DNA of 64,000 nt, taken from Bacteroides thetaiotaomicron VPI-5482 (lineage in GTDB: Bacteria; Bacteroidota; Bacteroidia; Bacteroidales; Bacteroidaceae). The position numbers were made by a program, and so were the translations under genes. Where the stretch lies: NCBI RefSeq assembly GCF_000011065.1, contig NC_004663.1, positions 3,906,001 through 3,970,000 on the forward strand, in the 5' to 3' direction. A model generated the notes under the pieces. It had not been told where the DNA came from. It saw nothing but the letters and a program-made list of their open reading frames with translations, and searched no databases. Below are positions 18,010 through 26,465 of the stretch, in pieces. Position 1 is the first letter of the stretch; every line of letters starts with the position of its first letter.

Positions 18010-19662
18010 TTACTCTTCCACCTTCCCTATTTTCATTACTTTAGCCTCAAACTCATCCCGTTCGCCGAGTGCCTTGTTGCGGACACGTGTCCGGTAATTA
18101 TAAATAGTGGTCACAGAGTAGCGGAGGAACTGGGCGATCTTGGTACTATCCGTAATCCCCAGACGAATCAGGGCAAAGATACGAAGTTCGGTATTCAGCA
18201 GTTCGCCCTGCTTGGGCTGCATCGGTTCGACAAGTAACGCATTAAACTCTTCCACAAAGTTAGGGAAGAGTTGCAGGAAGGTCATATCAAAGTTTGCGTA
18301 GAAGTCTTTCAGCTCTTCTTCGAGGAATTGGGAGGATTTAATAGCTTTATACAACTCTTCTACCCTGCCGGCAGCCGCAATCTTATTCAGAGAACGACGG
18401 TATAAGTCCATCTTATCCAGATAGGTGGAACACTGGTCCATGTAGCGGCCGATGTATTCCTCTTTAATATAGTTAGCTTCCGAAAGGGTATGGTTCATCT
18501 CTTTCAGTTGCGAATTGGAGTCATGAAGTTCACCATTCAGCTCTTGCAGAAGCGTATTCGTGTCAATCACTTCCCGACGGGCGGCAGCCACTTTCTTCAT
18601 CTGCTTGTAAACGAAGAATATAGCCACCAGCAAAAAGACGGAAAGCAGACTGATACAAATCAGAGATATCTTCATTTCCTGTTGCTGCCGCTTGGTTTTC
18701 AGCTGGTAAGCCTGATCGATGATGGGGAAGACTTGCGAGATTTCCAGTGTACGAAGGCGGGCGTTGCAGAGCGTAGCATCTTCGAGCGAGCATTTCAGAT
18801 AGTTGTATGCACGGTCAATGTCTCCGTCTTCATATACAAGAGAGGCGAGTTTCCGCAGGGAGACGTATTCCTTGACTGCCGATTTTAAATCGGCGATGGC
18901 CGAGAGAGCCAGAAAGTGTTTCTGCCCTTTCTTGTCTCCTTTGAGGCGATAGGCTTCTGACAAGGTATAAGTAATCATCGCCTTGGAATGATCGTCCAGA
19001 GAGGGTTTCCGGTAGAAGTCGGTCAGCATGGTTATTGCCTGATCATATTGGGCGTGTACGGTGCATTTGTCGGCCATCACCAGCACATGACCCAATGAGT
19101 CGGAGGCATTAGTCTGTAAAAGGGAATCCCGATACAGGTCCGTCATCCGGTAATACTCTTTCTTCTCTTTCTCAGTAACGGCATAATCTCCCATCAACCC
19201 GTAAATAGTACGATACAAGTGGTAATAATAGGGATAGAGATAATCAGACAGGGTTTTCTTGTCTATCTGTCCCAACTGCTCCAAAGCTTCCTTGTACATT
19301 CCGGTGGTTCCCATCACCTCTGCCATATTCATGGCGGCATCATCCAGATAATCCTGTTTGTTCAAATGAGAAGCCAGTTCCTGCTTCCGCTGTGCATATA
19401 CATACGAAGAGTCCAGATTATAAGCCCGATATTCGTCGAAAAGCCTGCCGCAAAATCCATAACGCTGCTCATCGGAGGTAGCCTCGGACAGCAACTTCTT
19501 CAAATCGGAGATACGTGCTTCTTTTTCTGCACCGTAAGTCTGACGGTTCCTGATAATTCCGTCAATCTCACGAAGCAGCATATCTGTACTCTTATCATCA
19601 TTTCTTGCGCAAAGCAAACAGGGAAGAACAATTGTCACGAAAATCAAAATAATCTTTCTCAT
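18010..19662 (-). CDS. SusR-like membrane-spanning transcriptional regulator (DUF6377 type)
   Basis: The 550-aa protein has a signal sequence, then a helical TPR-like periplasmic sensor (about 25-320). One membrane helix (SLICISLLSVFLLVAIFFVY, about 333-352) and a coiled-coil linker (about 355-420) follow. The cytoplasmic C-terminus contains an HTH (TELRIFALIRLGITDSTKIA, then TTIYNYRTRVRNKA). Length and layout match SusR, which senses maltose-type sugars and activates sus genes; these proteins lack kinase and receiver domains. Its place just upstream of the dextran susC, with its own promoter, marks it as the local activator, probably responding to isomaltose-type sugars (inference). Confidence 0.87.
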   Translation of the reverse strand: MRKIILIFVTIVLPCLLCARNDDKSTDMLLREIDGIIRNRQTYGAEKEARISDLKKLLSEATSDEQRYGFCGRLFDEYRAYNLDSSYVYAQRKQELASHLNKQDYLDDAAMNMAEVMGTTGMYKEALEQLGQIDKKTLSDYLYPYYYHLYRTIYGLMGDYAVTEKEKKEYYRMTDLYRDSLLQTNASDSLGHVLVMADKCTVHAQYDQAITMLTDFYRKPSLDDHSKAMITYTLSEAYRLKGDKKGQKHFLALSAIADLKSAVKEYVSLRKLASLVYEDGDIDRAYNYLKCSLEDATLCNARLRTLEISQVFPIIDQAYQLKTKRQQQEMKISLICISLLSVFLLVAIFFVYKQMKKVAAARREVIDTNTLLQELNGELHDSNSQLKEMNHTLSEANYIKEEYIGRYMDQCSTYLDKMDLYRRSLNKIAAAGRVEELYKAIKSSQFLEEELKDFYANFDMTFLQLFPNFVEEFNALLVEPMQPKQGELLNTELRIFALIRLGITDSTKIAQFLRYSVTTIYNYRTRVRNKALGERDEFEAKVMKIGKVEE

Positions 19663-19684
19663 AGCGCCATATGTATTATATCTG

Positions 19685-19692
19685 CAAAGATA
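19685..19692 (-). promoter_or_regulatory. Promoter -7 box of the SusR-like regulator
   Basis: TATCTTTG on the minus strand is an exact match to TAnnTTTG, 22 bp upstream of the ATG at 19662. The -33 position is weak. Confidence 0.5.
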
Positions 19693-19762
19693 AAAGTCTT
19701 TCAGAAACCGACAGCCTTCTTTGAGAAATTATTGCAAGTCTTGGGAATAAAAACGTGTCCGA

Positions 19763-21967
19763 TCAGTAAGCCCTCAAACCGAAATCAAAGCTCATCTTTT
19801 TAGTTTCCCGTACTTCGATTTTCAACTCATTCTTTCCTTTTCGCAAATATCGGCAATAATTACTGATATTGTACTGATTATATTGCCTGGTTTGTTTCAC
19901 CTCCTGCGAAAAGACCTCCACTCCATTCAACCATACCTTCACATCTCCGGTAGCACGCACCCACAAAGACAAATGGCTGAATTCATCATTGACATCAAAT
20001 GAAGTTTCCGACACAATTTCCGAACGGGGAGGGCAATCGAAAGGCAAAGAGGTCATTTTCGACTCCTGCCCGTTAAGGCTGACTGCACGGCTGACCGCAC
20101 TCCCATTCTGAGCGTCGGGCACCAAAGTAATGACTTTCGCCGGATTGACATGATATAAACGATCGTGCATGATATGCAACAAGCCTTCCGGAATTTTAAT
20201 AACTTTCCGGTCATAAGTAATCAGACCATTTACTTCACCTTCGACATCAGTGGTTTGTGTATAAATCGCCGCACTCAGCCCCTGTGCTATCAATGTCTCC
20301 AAATCATAGACCAGACGACCATAGTTATCCATCAGCGCCATTGCTCCATCAATATTTTTATATCCCCAGTTCCGCATACCGGGATTCCACAGATGTTCTT
20401 TGATGGCCCATCCATACCCTCCGAATTCTCCTAAGACAGAAATCCGATTGCCATTACAAGCGGGCAAAATCATGGAAGCAGACGGATAATTGTGTACATC
20501 ATACATATGGCCTACTCCTCTGTCTGTCCAGCCGGTTACTCCGTCAATGATACGGCTTTTATCGTATTCCATTACCTTTTCCACTATTTCTACCGTATTA
20601 TGCTGTCCCCATCCTTCATTGAAGATTACCCACGTTGTGATACAGGAATAAAAACGCAGACGGTCAATCATCTCGAACATCTCCTGTTGCCATTGGTTAG
20701 TATGTGATGCGGGTGCATTCCAGTCCGTTTGCGCATTGGGCTTAATATGTTCTTCGTCTTTTCTTTCGGTAGAGAAGCCGGATACCATATCCTGCCACAT
20801 CATCAAACCCAACGAATCGGCATAATAATAATATTGCTCCGGTTCTACTTTAATGTGTTTGCGTATGGTATTAAATCCCATATTTTTGAGCTGAACCATA
20901 TCCCAAAGCATTGCTTCTTCGGAAGGAGGTGTCAGCAAACCATCCGGCCACCAGCCTTGATCCAGTGTTCCATACTGGAATATTGGATCACCATTCAGAC
21001 AAATACGCTGGTAACCACATTCATCTTTGCGGATACTGACCTCACGCATCGCAAAATAGCTTTTTACCTGATCTATTACTTGTCCTTGACTTAACAACTC
21101 AATATTCAGATGGTAAAGTTTCGGAGAAGACGGACTCCAAAGAACAGCCTCCGGAACTTCCATTTCTATCTTTGAGGCTAATTTTTGCTCTGTCGTACCC
21201 ACTACCTTACCTTCGTCCAGTAATTCCACTTTTACTTTTTCTCCTCCTTTGGCTTTAGCTACACTGATGTCCAGACTAACCGTCTTTTTATGAATATCAG
21301 CTGTAGGAAGAACCTGAAGAATATGGGTTGAATTTACAGCCTCCAACCACACAGTCTGCCAAATACCGGATACCGGAGAATACCAGATACCTTTCGGCTC
21401 CAACTGTTGCTTGCCACGGGAAATTGACTCCGTATCCGTAGGGTCGATAACAGCAACCTCAACAAGTTGCGAACCACCTTTTCTCAGCAATTTGGTTACA
21501 TCGAAAGAGAAAGGATTATTCCCCCCTTTATGAATGCCCGCCAATTTGTTGTTTACCCATACCTGACATTCATAATCTACAGCTCCGAAATGCAAAATCA
21601 CTGTTTTTCCTTTCCATGCGTCATCAAGGGTAAAGTTACGCTGATACCACAATTTCTCGGTAGGCAGAAAAGAACGCTGCACCCCCGAAAGGGAAGATTC
21701 GATAGCAAACGGAACGAGAATCTGTCCCTCGAACTTCACTTCTTTTTTAGGTGTATCCTGAGTAGTAACCGCATACTGCCATAACCCGTTCAGATTCATC
21801 CATTGCGAACGTTGTAACTGAGGACGCGGATAACTCTGCCATACATTTTCCGACGTAACTTTATCAGCCCAAACTGTTTTCATTCTATTTTCTTTCGGGC
21901 TTGCTGCGCAAGCGAACGTATGTGCCATAGCACTTACAAATACTGCAATTAGTAGTTTCTTGTTCAT
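19763..21967 (-). CDS. Secreted GH2 glycosidase (beta-galactosidase-like)
   Basis: The 734-aa protein has a signal peptide (VFVSAMAHTFACA). The GH2 layout is a sugar-binding jelly roll (about 50-205), an Ig-like domain (about 210-310) and a TIM barrel. The barrel contains WVIFNEGWGQ (acid/base Glu451) and SVLGEFGGYGW (nucleophile Glu514). An extra C-terminal beta-sandwich (about 625-730) looks like a carbohydrate-binding or jelly-roll domain. GH2 covers beta-galactosidases, beta-glucuronidases, beta-mannosidases and some arabinosidases; galactose is the first guess. It is the last gene of the GH43-sulfatase-GH2 operon (33 bp after the sulfatase). Confidence 0.88.
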   Translation of the reverse strand: MNKKLLIAVFVSAMAHTFACAASPKENRMKTVWADKVTSENVWQSYPRPQLQRSQWMNLNGLWQYAVTTQDTPKKEVKFEGQILVPFAIESSLSGVQRSFLPTEKLWYQRNFTLDDAWKGKTVILHFGAVDYECQVWVNNKLAGIHKGGNNPFSFDVTKLLRKGGSQLVEVAVIDPTDTESISRGKQQLEPKGIWYSPVSGIWQTVWLEAVNSTHILQVLPTADIHKKTVSLDISVAKAKGGEKVKVELLDEGKVVGTTEQKLASKIEMEVPEAVLWSPSSPKLYHLNIELLSQGQVIDQVKSYFAMREVSIRKDECGYQRICLNGDPIFQYGTLDQGWWPDGLLTPPSEEAMLWDMVQLKNMGFNTIRKHIKVEPEQYYYYADSLGLMMWQDMVSGFSTERKDEEHIKPNAQTDWNAPASHTNQWQQEMFEMIDRLRFYSCITTWVIFNEGWGQHNTVEIVEKVMEYDKSRIIDGVTGWTDRGVGHMYDVHNYPSASMILPACNGNRISVLGEFGGYGWAIKEHLWNPGMRNWGYKNIDGAMALMDNYGRLVYDLETLIAQGLSAAIYTQTTDVEGEVNGLITYDRKVIKIPEGLLHIMHDRLYHVNPAKVITLVPDAQNGSAVSRAVSLNGQESKMTSLPFDCPPRSEIVSETSFDVNDEFSHLSLWVRATGDVKVWLNGVEVFSQEVKQTRQYNQYNISNYCRYLRKGKNELKIEVRETKKMSFDFGLRAY

Positions 21968-22000
21968 AAGTTCCTATCTTTTCTTTCCTACTGTGTTTTC

Positions 22001-23668
22001 CTACTTATCTCTATATTCTTTAAAGTCCTTCCGGCGTCCTTTATTATAAGTATTCCAAACCTTCGGGAAATAAAGCACATCACTATGGTCTGCCCACTCA
22101 AAATAAGCGTCTTCCAGTTCCTTTGCCATTTCAGGGTATTCCTTTATCAGATTATGTTGTTCTGTGCGGTCTTCTTTGATATTATAGAGTTCCCATTCAT
22201 CACCTCTAAAATTCGCAGAGACCAGTTTCCAGTCACCTTTGCGTACCATACGATTACCTTCATGTTCCGCATAGATATAACGGTCCGGCATTTCTTCACC
22301 GCGTACAATAGGAAGGATTGACTTGCCCGGTGTAGGTACAATCTTTCTTCCTTCGTATTCTTCGGGATATTTAGTCCCTGCCAGTTCGATGCAAGTTGCC
22401 ATGATATCCGAGAATTGTGCCGGTTGATGGTCAATACTGCCTTTGTGCTTAATCTGTTTACCCCACTGGATAATGCAAGGAGTGGATATTCCACCTTCAT
22501 GCGCATAATGTTTATAAAGTGTAAATGGGGTACAACAAACGTTTGCCCAGCCGGTTCCGTAATGATGATAAGTTCCCGGTAGTCCCATCTGGTCTAATTC
22601 AGCACCAACATGAGTATGATATTCTGTTCCAGTTTGCTTGTCGAAACCAAATTCATGCCATTCGGCACAAGCTCCGTTGTCCGACATGAACATGATAAAT
22701 GTATTATCCAGTTCACCGTTCTTCTGTAAAGTATCCAATACCCGACCAATATTGGTATCCATAATATCTATCATGGCAGCATAAATAGCCATACGGCGAG
22801 CCAGGTCAGTCTGCTGTTCCTTTGTTAAAGAATCCCAGGCAGGCAGCGGATGTGTCTCATCCTCAAACAAACTTTCGGGAACAACACCACGCGGGCTTAA
22901 TGCTGGTTTTCCTTGCAAAAGCCCCATCTTTACTATTCGTTTCCAACGTTGATCTCGAATCTTATCCCAACCCTGCAGGTAAATCTTCATATATTTATCC
23001 GTTACTTCTTTCGGAGCGTGCAACGGAAAATGAGCAGCATTGTATGCCAAATACAGAAACAAAGGTTTTTCTTCCTGATGTGCCTGATTAATAAAGTCTA
23101 TGGCATAATCGGTTATTACGTTAGTAGCATAAAATTCTCCCTCTTTATATTGACGTGGGTTACGATCCTTAGGCAATCGGGTATATACGTCCGGATTCCA
23201 AAAAGAATTGAATCCACCTAACAAACCATAATATTCCAGGAAACCTCGGTTTATCGGATTGGCGGTTTTGCCCAGATGCCATTTACCGGACATGGCTGTG
23301 AAATATCCGGCATCTTTTAATACTTCGGCAATGGTAACGTTGTCAGAATTGGAACGAAAGCCGGCATATCCTTTCGGCCATGCCGGACGGGTTGCATCCA
23401 TGTGTCCTAACCCTGTCTGATGCGGATAAAGTCCGGTTAATAAATTGGCACGTGACGGACAACTCCGCGCACTGTTATACATTTGTGTCATACGGACACC
23501 CTGTTTGGCCATCTTATCCAATACCGGTGTCTGTACTTCTCCTCCGTAGCAACCTAAATCGGAGAAACCCAGATCGTCCGCCAATATAACAATGATATTA
23601 GGCTTTTCTTGTGCAAAAGTCATTGCTCCGAAAGCCAATCCCCCGGTTATCAATAGTGATGTTTTCAT
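22001..23668 (-). CDS. Secreted S1-family sulfatase (serine type)
   Basis: The 555-aa protein has a signal peptide (GGLAFGAMTFAQ) and the arylsulfatase start PNIIVILADDLGFSDLGCYG (metal-binding aspartates). The active-site signature is S-C-P-S-R-A-N-L-L-T-G. The residue in the modified position is Ser69, so formylglycine must be made by the anaerobic radical-SAM enzyme anSME, not by an aerobic FGE. The following cysteine should not be mistaken for the modified residue. It carries the usual C-terminal sub-domain (EWELYNIKEDRTEQHNL). Its start overlaps the GH43 stop by 4 bp (ATGA), implying translational coupling. Sulfate position and sugar are unknown. Confidence 0.92.
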   Translation of the reverse strand: MKTSLLITGGLAFGAMTFAQEKPNIIVILADDLGFSDLGCYGGEVQTPVLDKMAKQGVRMTQMYNSARSCPSRANLLTGLYPHQTGLGHMDATRPAWPKGYAGFRSNSDNVTIAEVLKDAGYFTAMSGKWHLGKTANPINRGFLEYYGLLGGFNSFWNPDVYTRLPKDRNPRQYKEGEFYATNVITDYAIDFINQAHQEEKPLFLYLAYNAAHFPLHAPKEVTDKYMKIYLQGWDKIRDQRWKRIVKMGLLQGKPALSPRGVVPESLFEDETHPLPAWDSLTKEQQTDLARRMAIYAAMIDIMDTNIGRVLDTLQKNGELDNTFIMFMSDNGACAEWHEFGFDKQTGTEYHTHVGAELDQMGLPGTYHHYGTGWANVCCTPFTLYKHYAHEGGISTPCIIQWGKQIKHKGSIDHQPAQFSDIMATCIELAGTKYPEEYEGRKIVPTPGKSILPIVRGEEMPDRYIYAEHEGNRMVRKGDWKLVSANFRGDEWELYNIKEDRTEQHNLIKEYPEMAKELEDAYFEWADHSDVLYFPKVWNTYNKGRRKDFKEYRDK

Positions 23669-24795
23669 TTTGCCTGATAATTGTGATTAGGTTTAAATTT
23701 TCCGTTTTCATAAAGCATCGGAATCAATCCCGGCCGACATGTCACTTTATATTCGGCCGCCTGTGCGCCACGAGGGTTAAAAAACATGGTTGCCCACCAG
23801 TTGCCATCCTTATCCTGAAACAGATTGTTGTGTCCGCCGCCGGTAATTGCGTTATACCGTTTACCATAAGGACCATATACATTGTCGGCAGTGGCAATGA
23901 TACAATCATAGCTATAACGAGTTTTCTTATTAGTTAACCCTTCCTTCTCGACATAAGTGTCCCCCTTCACCGTGCGGTGTGCCCAGATAGCTTGTACCAA
24001 ATGATATTTTCCATCATATTTAAAGATGAATGCTCCTTCAACATACGGCTCCGGAGAGTATTTACTTTCTTTTAATGTCTTTATCTCTTCTGCCAAACCA
24101 CTCATATCTGGTTTCATGCGTGCTATATAGTGGTTGTGACCGACAAAATATACGGTACCATCCGTATCTTCAAACAGGCTTCCGTCAATGTTTGGAAAAA
24201 TGGCTTTATCCTCGTTACCTTCGATATTTTCATAAGGTCCCTCCGGCTTCCCGGTAGTACTCCGCAGAATAAAAGAGCCTCTTCCGCCTGCCGATTGATT
24301 CATGCAGGCTACAATAAACCAATTTTTCGCACTCTTTATATAGTGCATTTCCGGTGCCCATACAGCGTGGAAACGGTTATCCATCGGATCATTATTGATA
24401 GACTTCTTCGCATATTTCTCTCCCTCTTTATATACTTTGGGATCTTTCTGCCAGGTACCGTCTTTTTCCATTGACCAGATTCGTCCCATGGCTTCCCATA
24501 TCTTCAGGTCTTTGGAGCGCCAAAGATACAAACCGTCATTCCAATCCCAGCAATGTCTCTGTCCCGGAAAGTGACGGTCGGGGGTAGAAGTGGTTCCAGT
24601 GATATAGTAGTAACCGTCGGGGCCTAGTGTTGCCCATGTGTCACGCATCCAGTAGTCAAATGCCGGTTGAACAGATTTTGGGACACGCAGCTCCGGAGCG
24701 TTTGTATCAGCAGTTCCATATGCTTGTGCCGATGCTGTGCTGACTGAGACAAATCCTGTCAGTAAAGCAAGTCCTAATCGCAATATAAATTTCAT
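23665..24795 (-). CDS. Secreted GH43 glycosidase
   Basis: The 376-aa protein has a signal peptide (LLTGFVSVSTASAQ). A single five-bladed GH43 propeller is visible: MRDTWATLGPDGYYYITGTT with the base aspartate, WAPEMHY, and YVEGAFIF with the general acid Glu. GH43 enzymes act on alpha-L-arabinofuranosides, beta-xylosides or beta-1,3-galactosides with inversion. There is no extra binding domain. It is the first gene of the GH43-sulfatase-GH2 operon, with a promoter carrying the shared upstream motif. Confidence 0.87.
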   Translation of the reverse strand: MKFILRLGLALLTGFVSVSTASAQAYGTADTNAPELRVPKSVQPAFDYWMRDTWATLGPDGYYYITGTTSTPDRHFPGQRHCWDWNDGLYLWRSKDLKIWEAMGRIWSMEKDGTWQKDPKVYKEGEKYAKKSINNDPMDNRFHAVWAPEMHYIKSAKNWFIVACMNQSAGGRGSFILRSTTGKPEGPYENIEGNEDKAIFPNIDGSLFEDTDGTVYFVGHNHYIARMKPDMSGLAEEIKTLKESKYSPEPYVEGAFIFKYDGKYHLVQAIWAHRTVKGDTYVEKEGLTNKKTRYSYDCIIATADNVYGPYGKRYNAITGGGHNNLFQDKDGNWWATMFFNPRGAQAAEYKVTCRPGLIPMLYENGKFKPNHNYQAK

Positions 24796-24822
24796 AGATT
24801 ACAGTTTTATTATTTACGGATA

Positions 24823-24871
24823 CAAAAGTAGACTGTTACAGGATTGAGCTCATGGAACAATGTCTTTAATA
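24823..24871 (-). promoter_or_regulatory. Promoter and putative HTCS site upstream of the GH43-sulfatase-GH2 operon
   Basis: TACTTTTG (24823-24830, minus strand) is the -7 box. Starting 21 bp upstream (plus-strand reading ATGGAACAATGTCTTTAAT, 24852-24870) is a gapped match to the motif found at three other promoters of this region. It occupies the -33 position. Confidence 0.5.
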
Positions 24872-24900
24872 TCCGTCAATATGTACATTCTTTTGATTTA

Positions 24901-26451
24901 TTATTGTTCGGGTTGGAGATAATTATAAGGATCCTGTTTAAAATGATAACGTTTCCGGGGAAGAGGGAGTGGATCCTGCAGACGTAATTCCCATGCGACT
25001 AACTTCGTCAGAAGCTCTGTCTGAACAGCAGTGTATTTCTTTTTACCAAACAGGTTATCTACTTCCGAAGGATCTTTCTTAAGATTATATAGTTCTCCGT
25101 TTCCATAGTTATCCATCACCAGTTTCCAGTCGTCTTTTCTGACCATACGAGAGGTACCGCTTTGAGTCCAGGTATTGAGTTCATCAAAGTATGCAATCTT
25201 ACCCGGCGTCAATGCCCCTTCCTGTTCGAAAGTAAGAGAAGAATCCAGTCCGACATGTGCTCCTCCAAAACCTTGTTGTACGACAATGCTGGAAAACTCT
25301 TCTTTGGGGTATTCTTTTCCGGTCAACATCGGCCATAAGCTACGACCTTGAACACCAGCCGGAATCTTGGCACCGATTGCAGAACAAAGAGTAGGAAAAA
25401 TATCAGCAATTGACACATGGCTATCCATAGGGGCTGATTGATTCTTGACATGATATCCTGCCCATACCATCGGGATACGTGCGAGACTTTCAGAAAGTCC
25501 GGCTCCTTTGCGGATCAACCCGTATTCTCCCCAATAATCGCCATGATCTGAAAGAACAACAAAGATTGTATTTTCAAACTGCCCGCTGGCTTTTAACGAT
25601 TCGATCAGTCTCTTTATCTGGTCATCTATTAAACGGATCATGCCGATATAATTAGCACGGATTCTGGGTAGGTCCTGTTCCAGATTAGGACAAGACGCAT
25701 CTTCCAGTTCTGCTAAAATGCGATATTTCTCTCCTTTCTTTTCCAAGTCTTTACGTGACGTCTTCAATACGGGAAGCTTATCCGGCGAAAACATAGAATA
25801 ATAGGGTTCGCAAACCTGATAAGGATTATGAGGTTCCGGGAAAGATACCCACACAAAGAAAGGATTCTCTTTTTGACTCTCTATCCATGACAATGTCTCA
25901 TTAACGATTTTAGCAGGGTGTTGCTCCTCTACAGGAATTGGCGAAGGTTCCAGCCATTGTCCCCTGGCTTTCTGGTTTAAGAAACGAGCCGTCTCTTTTT
26001 CTTCGGGAGTCGTTTTCTTATTTTTACCCCAATGCCCGTATTCTGACCAAAAGTCCAAGTCAGCAGGTTTCAGATAAGCATGGTTTTTACCTACAAGTGC
26101 TGTTTTATATCCGTTTTCTTTTAATACGCCCACCAAGTCCTGTTCAAAAAAGATATCCGGAATGTTGTGGTTGGTACGTACATGGGTTGCCGAAGGAAAA
26201 CGTCCGGTGAACATGGAGCAGCGGGCAGGAGAACTGGCCGGTGCTACAGTATATGCTTTGTTAAACCATACATTTTCCTGAGCTAATTGATCTACATAAG
26301 GAGTAACTGCCAGAGGAAAACCTTCTCTGCCACATAGGTCAGCACGCTGCTGATCGGTCATAATGATTACAATATTCGGCTTGTCGGTTTGTGCCATCAA
26401 TGACATAGACAAACCCCTGTAATGCCAATCCCGTAATACAAAACGCTGCAT
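24901..26451 (-). CDS. S1-family sulfatase with a frameshifted signal peptide
   Basis: The 516-aa frame contains PNIVIIMTDQQRADLCG and the serine-type signature S-S-P-A-R-C-S-M-F-T-G (Ser73 in this numbering), so it is an anSME-dependent sulfatase. The catalytic domain looks complete. The N-terminus does not: the annotated frame opens with MQRFVLRDWHYRGLSMSLMA, which is not a signal peptide. The ATG at 26458, only 7 bp after the GH51 stop, starts MRNAAFCITGLALQG in another frame. Removing one G of the GGGG run (complement of 26414-26417) joins this to LSMSLMAQTDKPN and gives a normal secretion signal. The original gene therefore probably ran 26458 to 24901, and the present sequence would give an unexported protein. 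Confidence 0.85.
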   Translation of the reverse strand: MQRFVLRDWHYRGLSMSLMAQTDKPNIVIIMTDQQRADLCGREGFPLAVTPYVDQLAQENVWFNKAYTVAPASSPARCSMFTGRFPSATHVRTNHNIPDIFFEQDLVGVLKENGYKTALVGKNHAYLKPADLDFWSEYGHWGKNKKTTPEEKETARFLNQKARGQWLEPSPIPVEEQHPAKIVNETLSWIESQKENPFFVWVSFPEPHNPYQVCEPYYSMFSPDKLPVLKTSRKDLEKKGEKYRILAELEDASCPNLEQDLPRIRANYIGMIRLIDDQIKRLIESLKASGQFENTIFVVLSDHGDYWGEYGLIRKGAGLSESLARIPMVWAGYHVKNQSAPMDSHVSIADIFPTLCSAIGAKIPAGVQGRSLWPMLTGKEYPKEEFSSIVVQQGFGGAHVGLDSSLTFEQEGALTPGKIAYFDELNTWTQSGTSRMVRKDDWKLVMDNYGNGELYNLKKDPSEVDNLFGKKKYTAVQTELLTKLVAWELRLQDPLPLPRKRYHFKQDPYNYLQPEQ

Positions 26452-26465
26452 TTCTCATATTTATC

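Noticed and set aside
23450..23470. Cysteine-type sulfatase (SCPSR read with Cys as modified residue)
   Set aside because: In the C/S-x-P-x-R motif the modified position is two before Pro, which is Ser; the Cys is the variable x.
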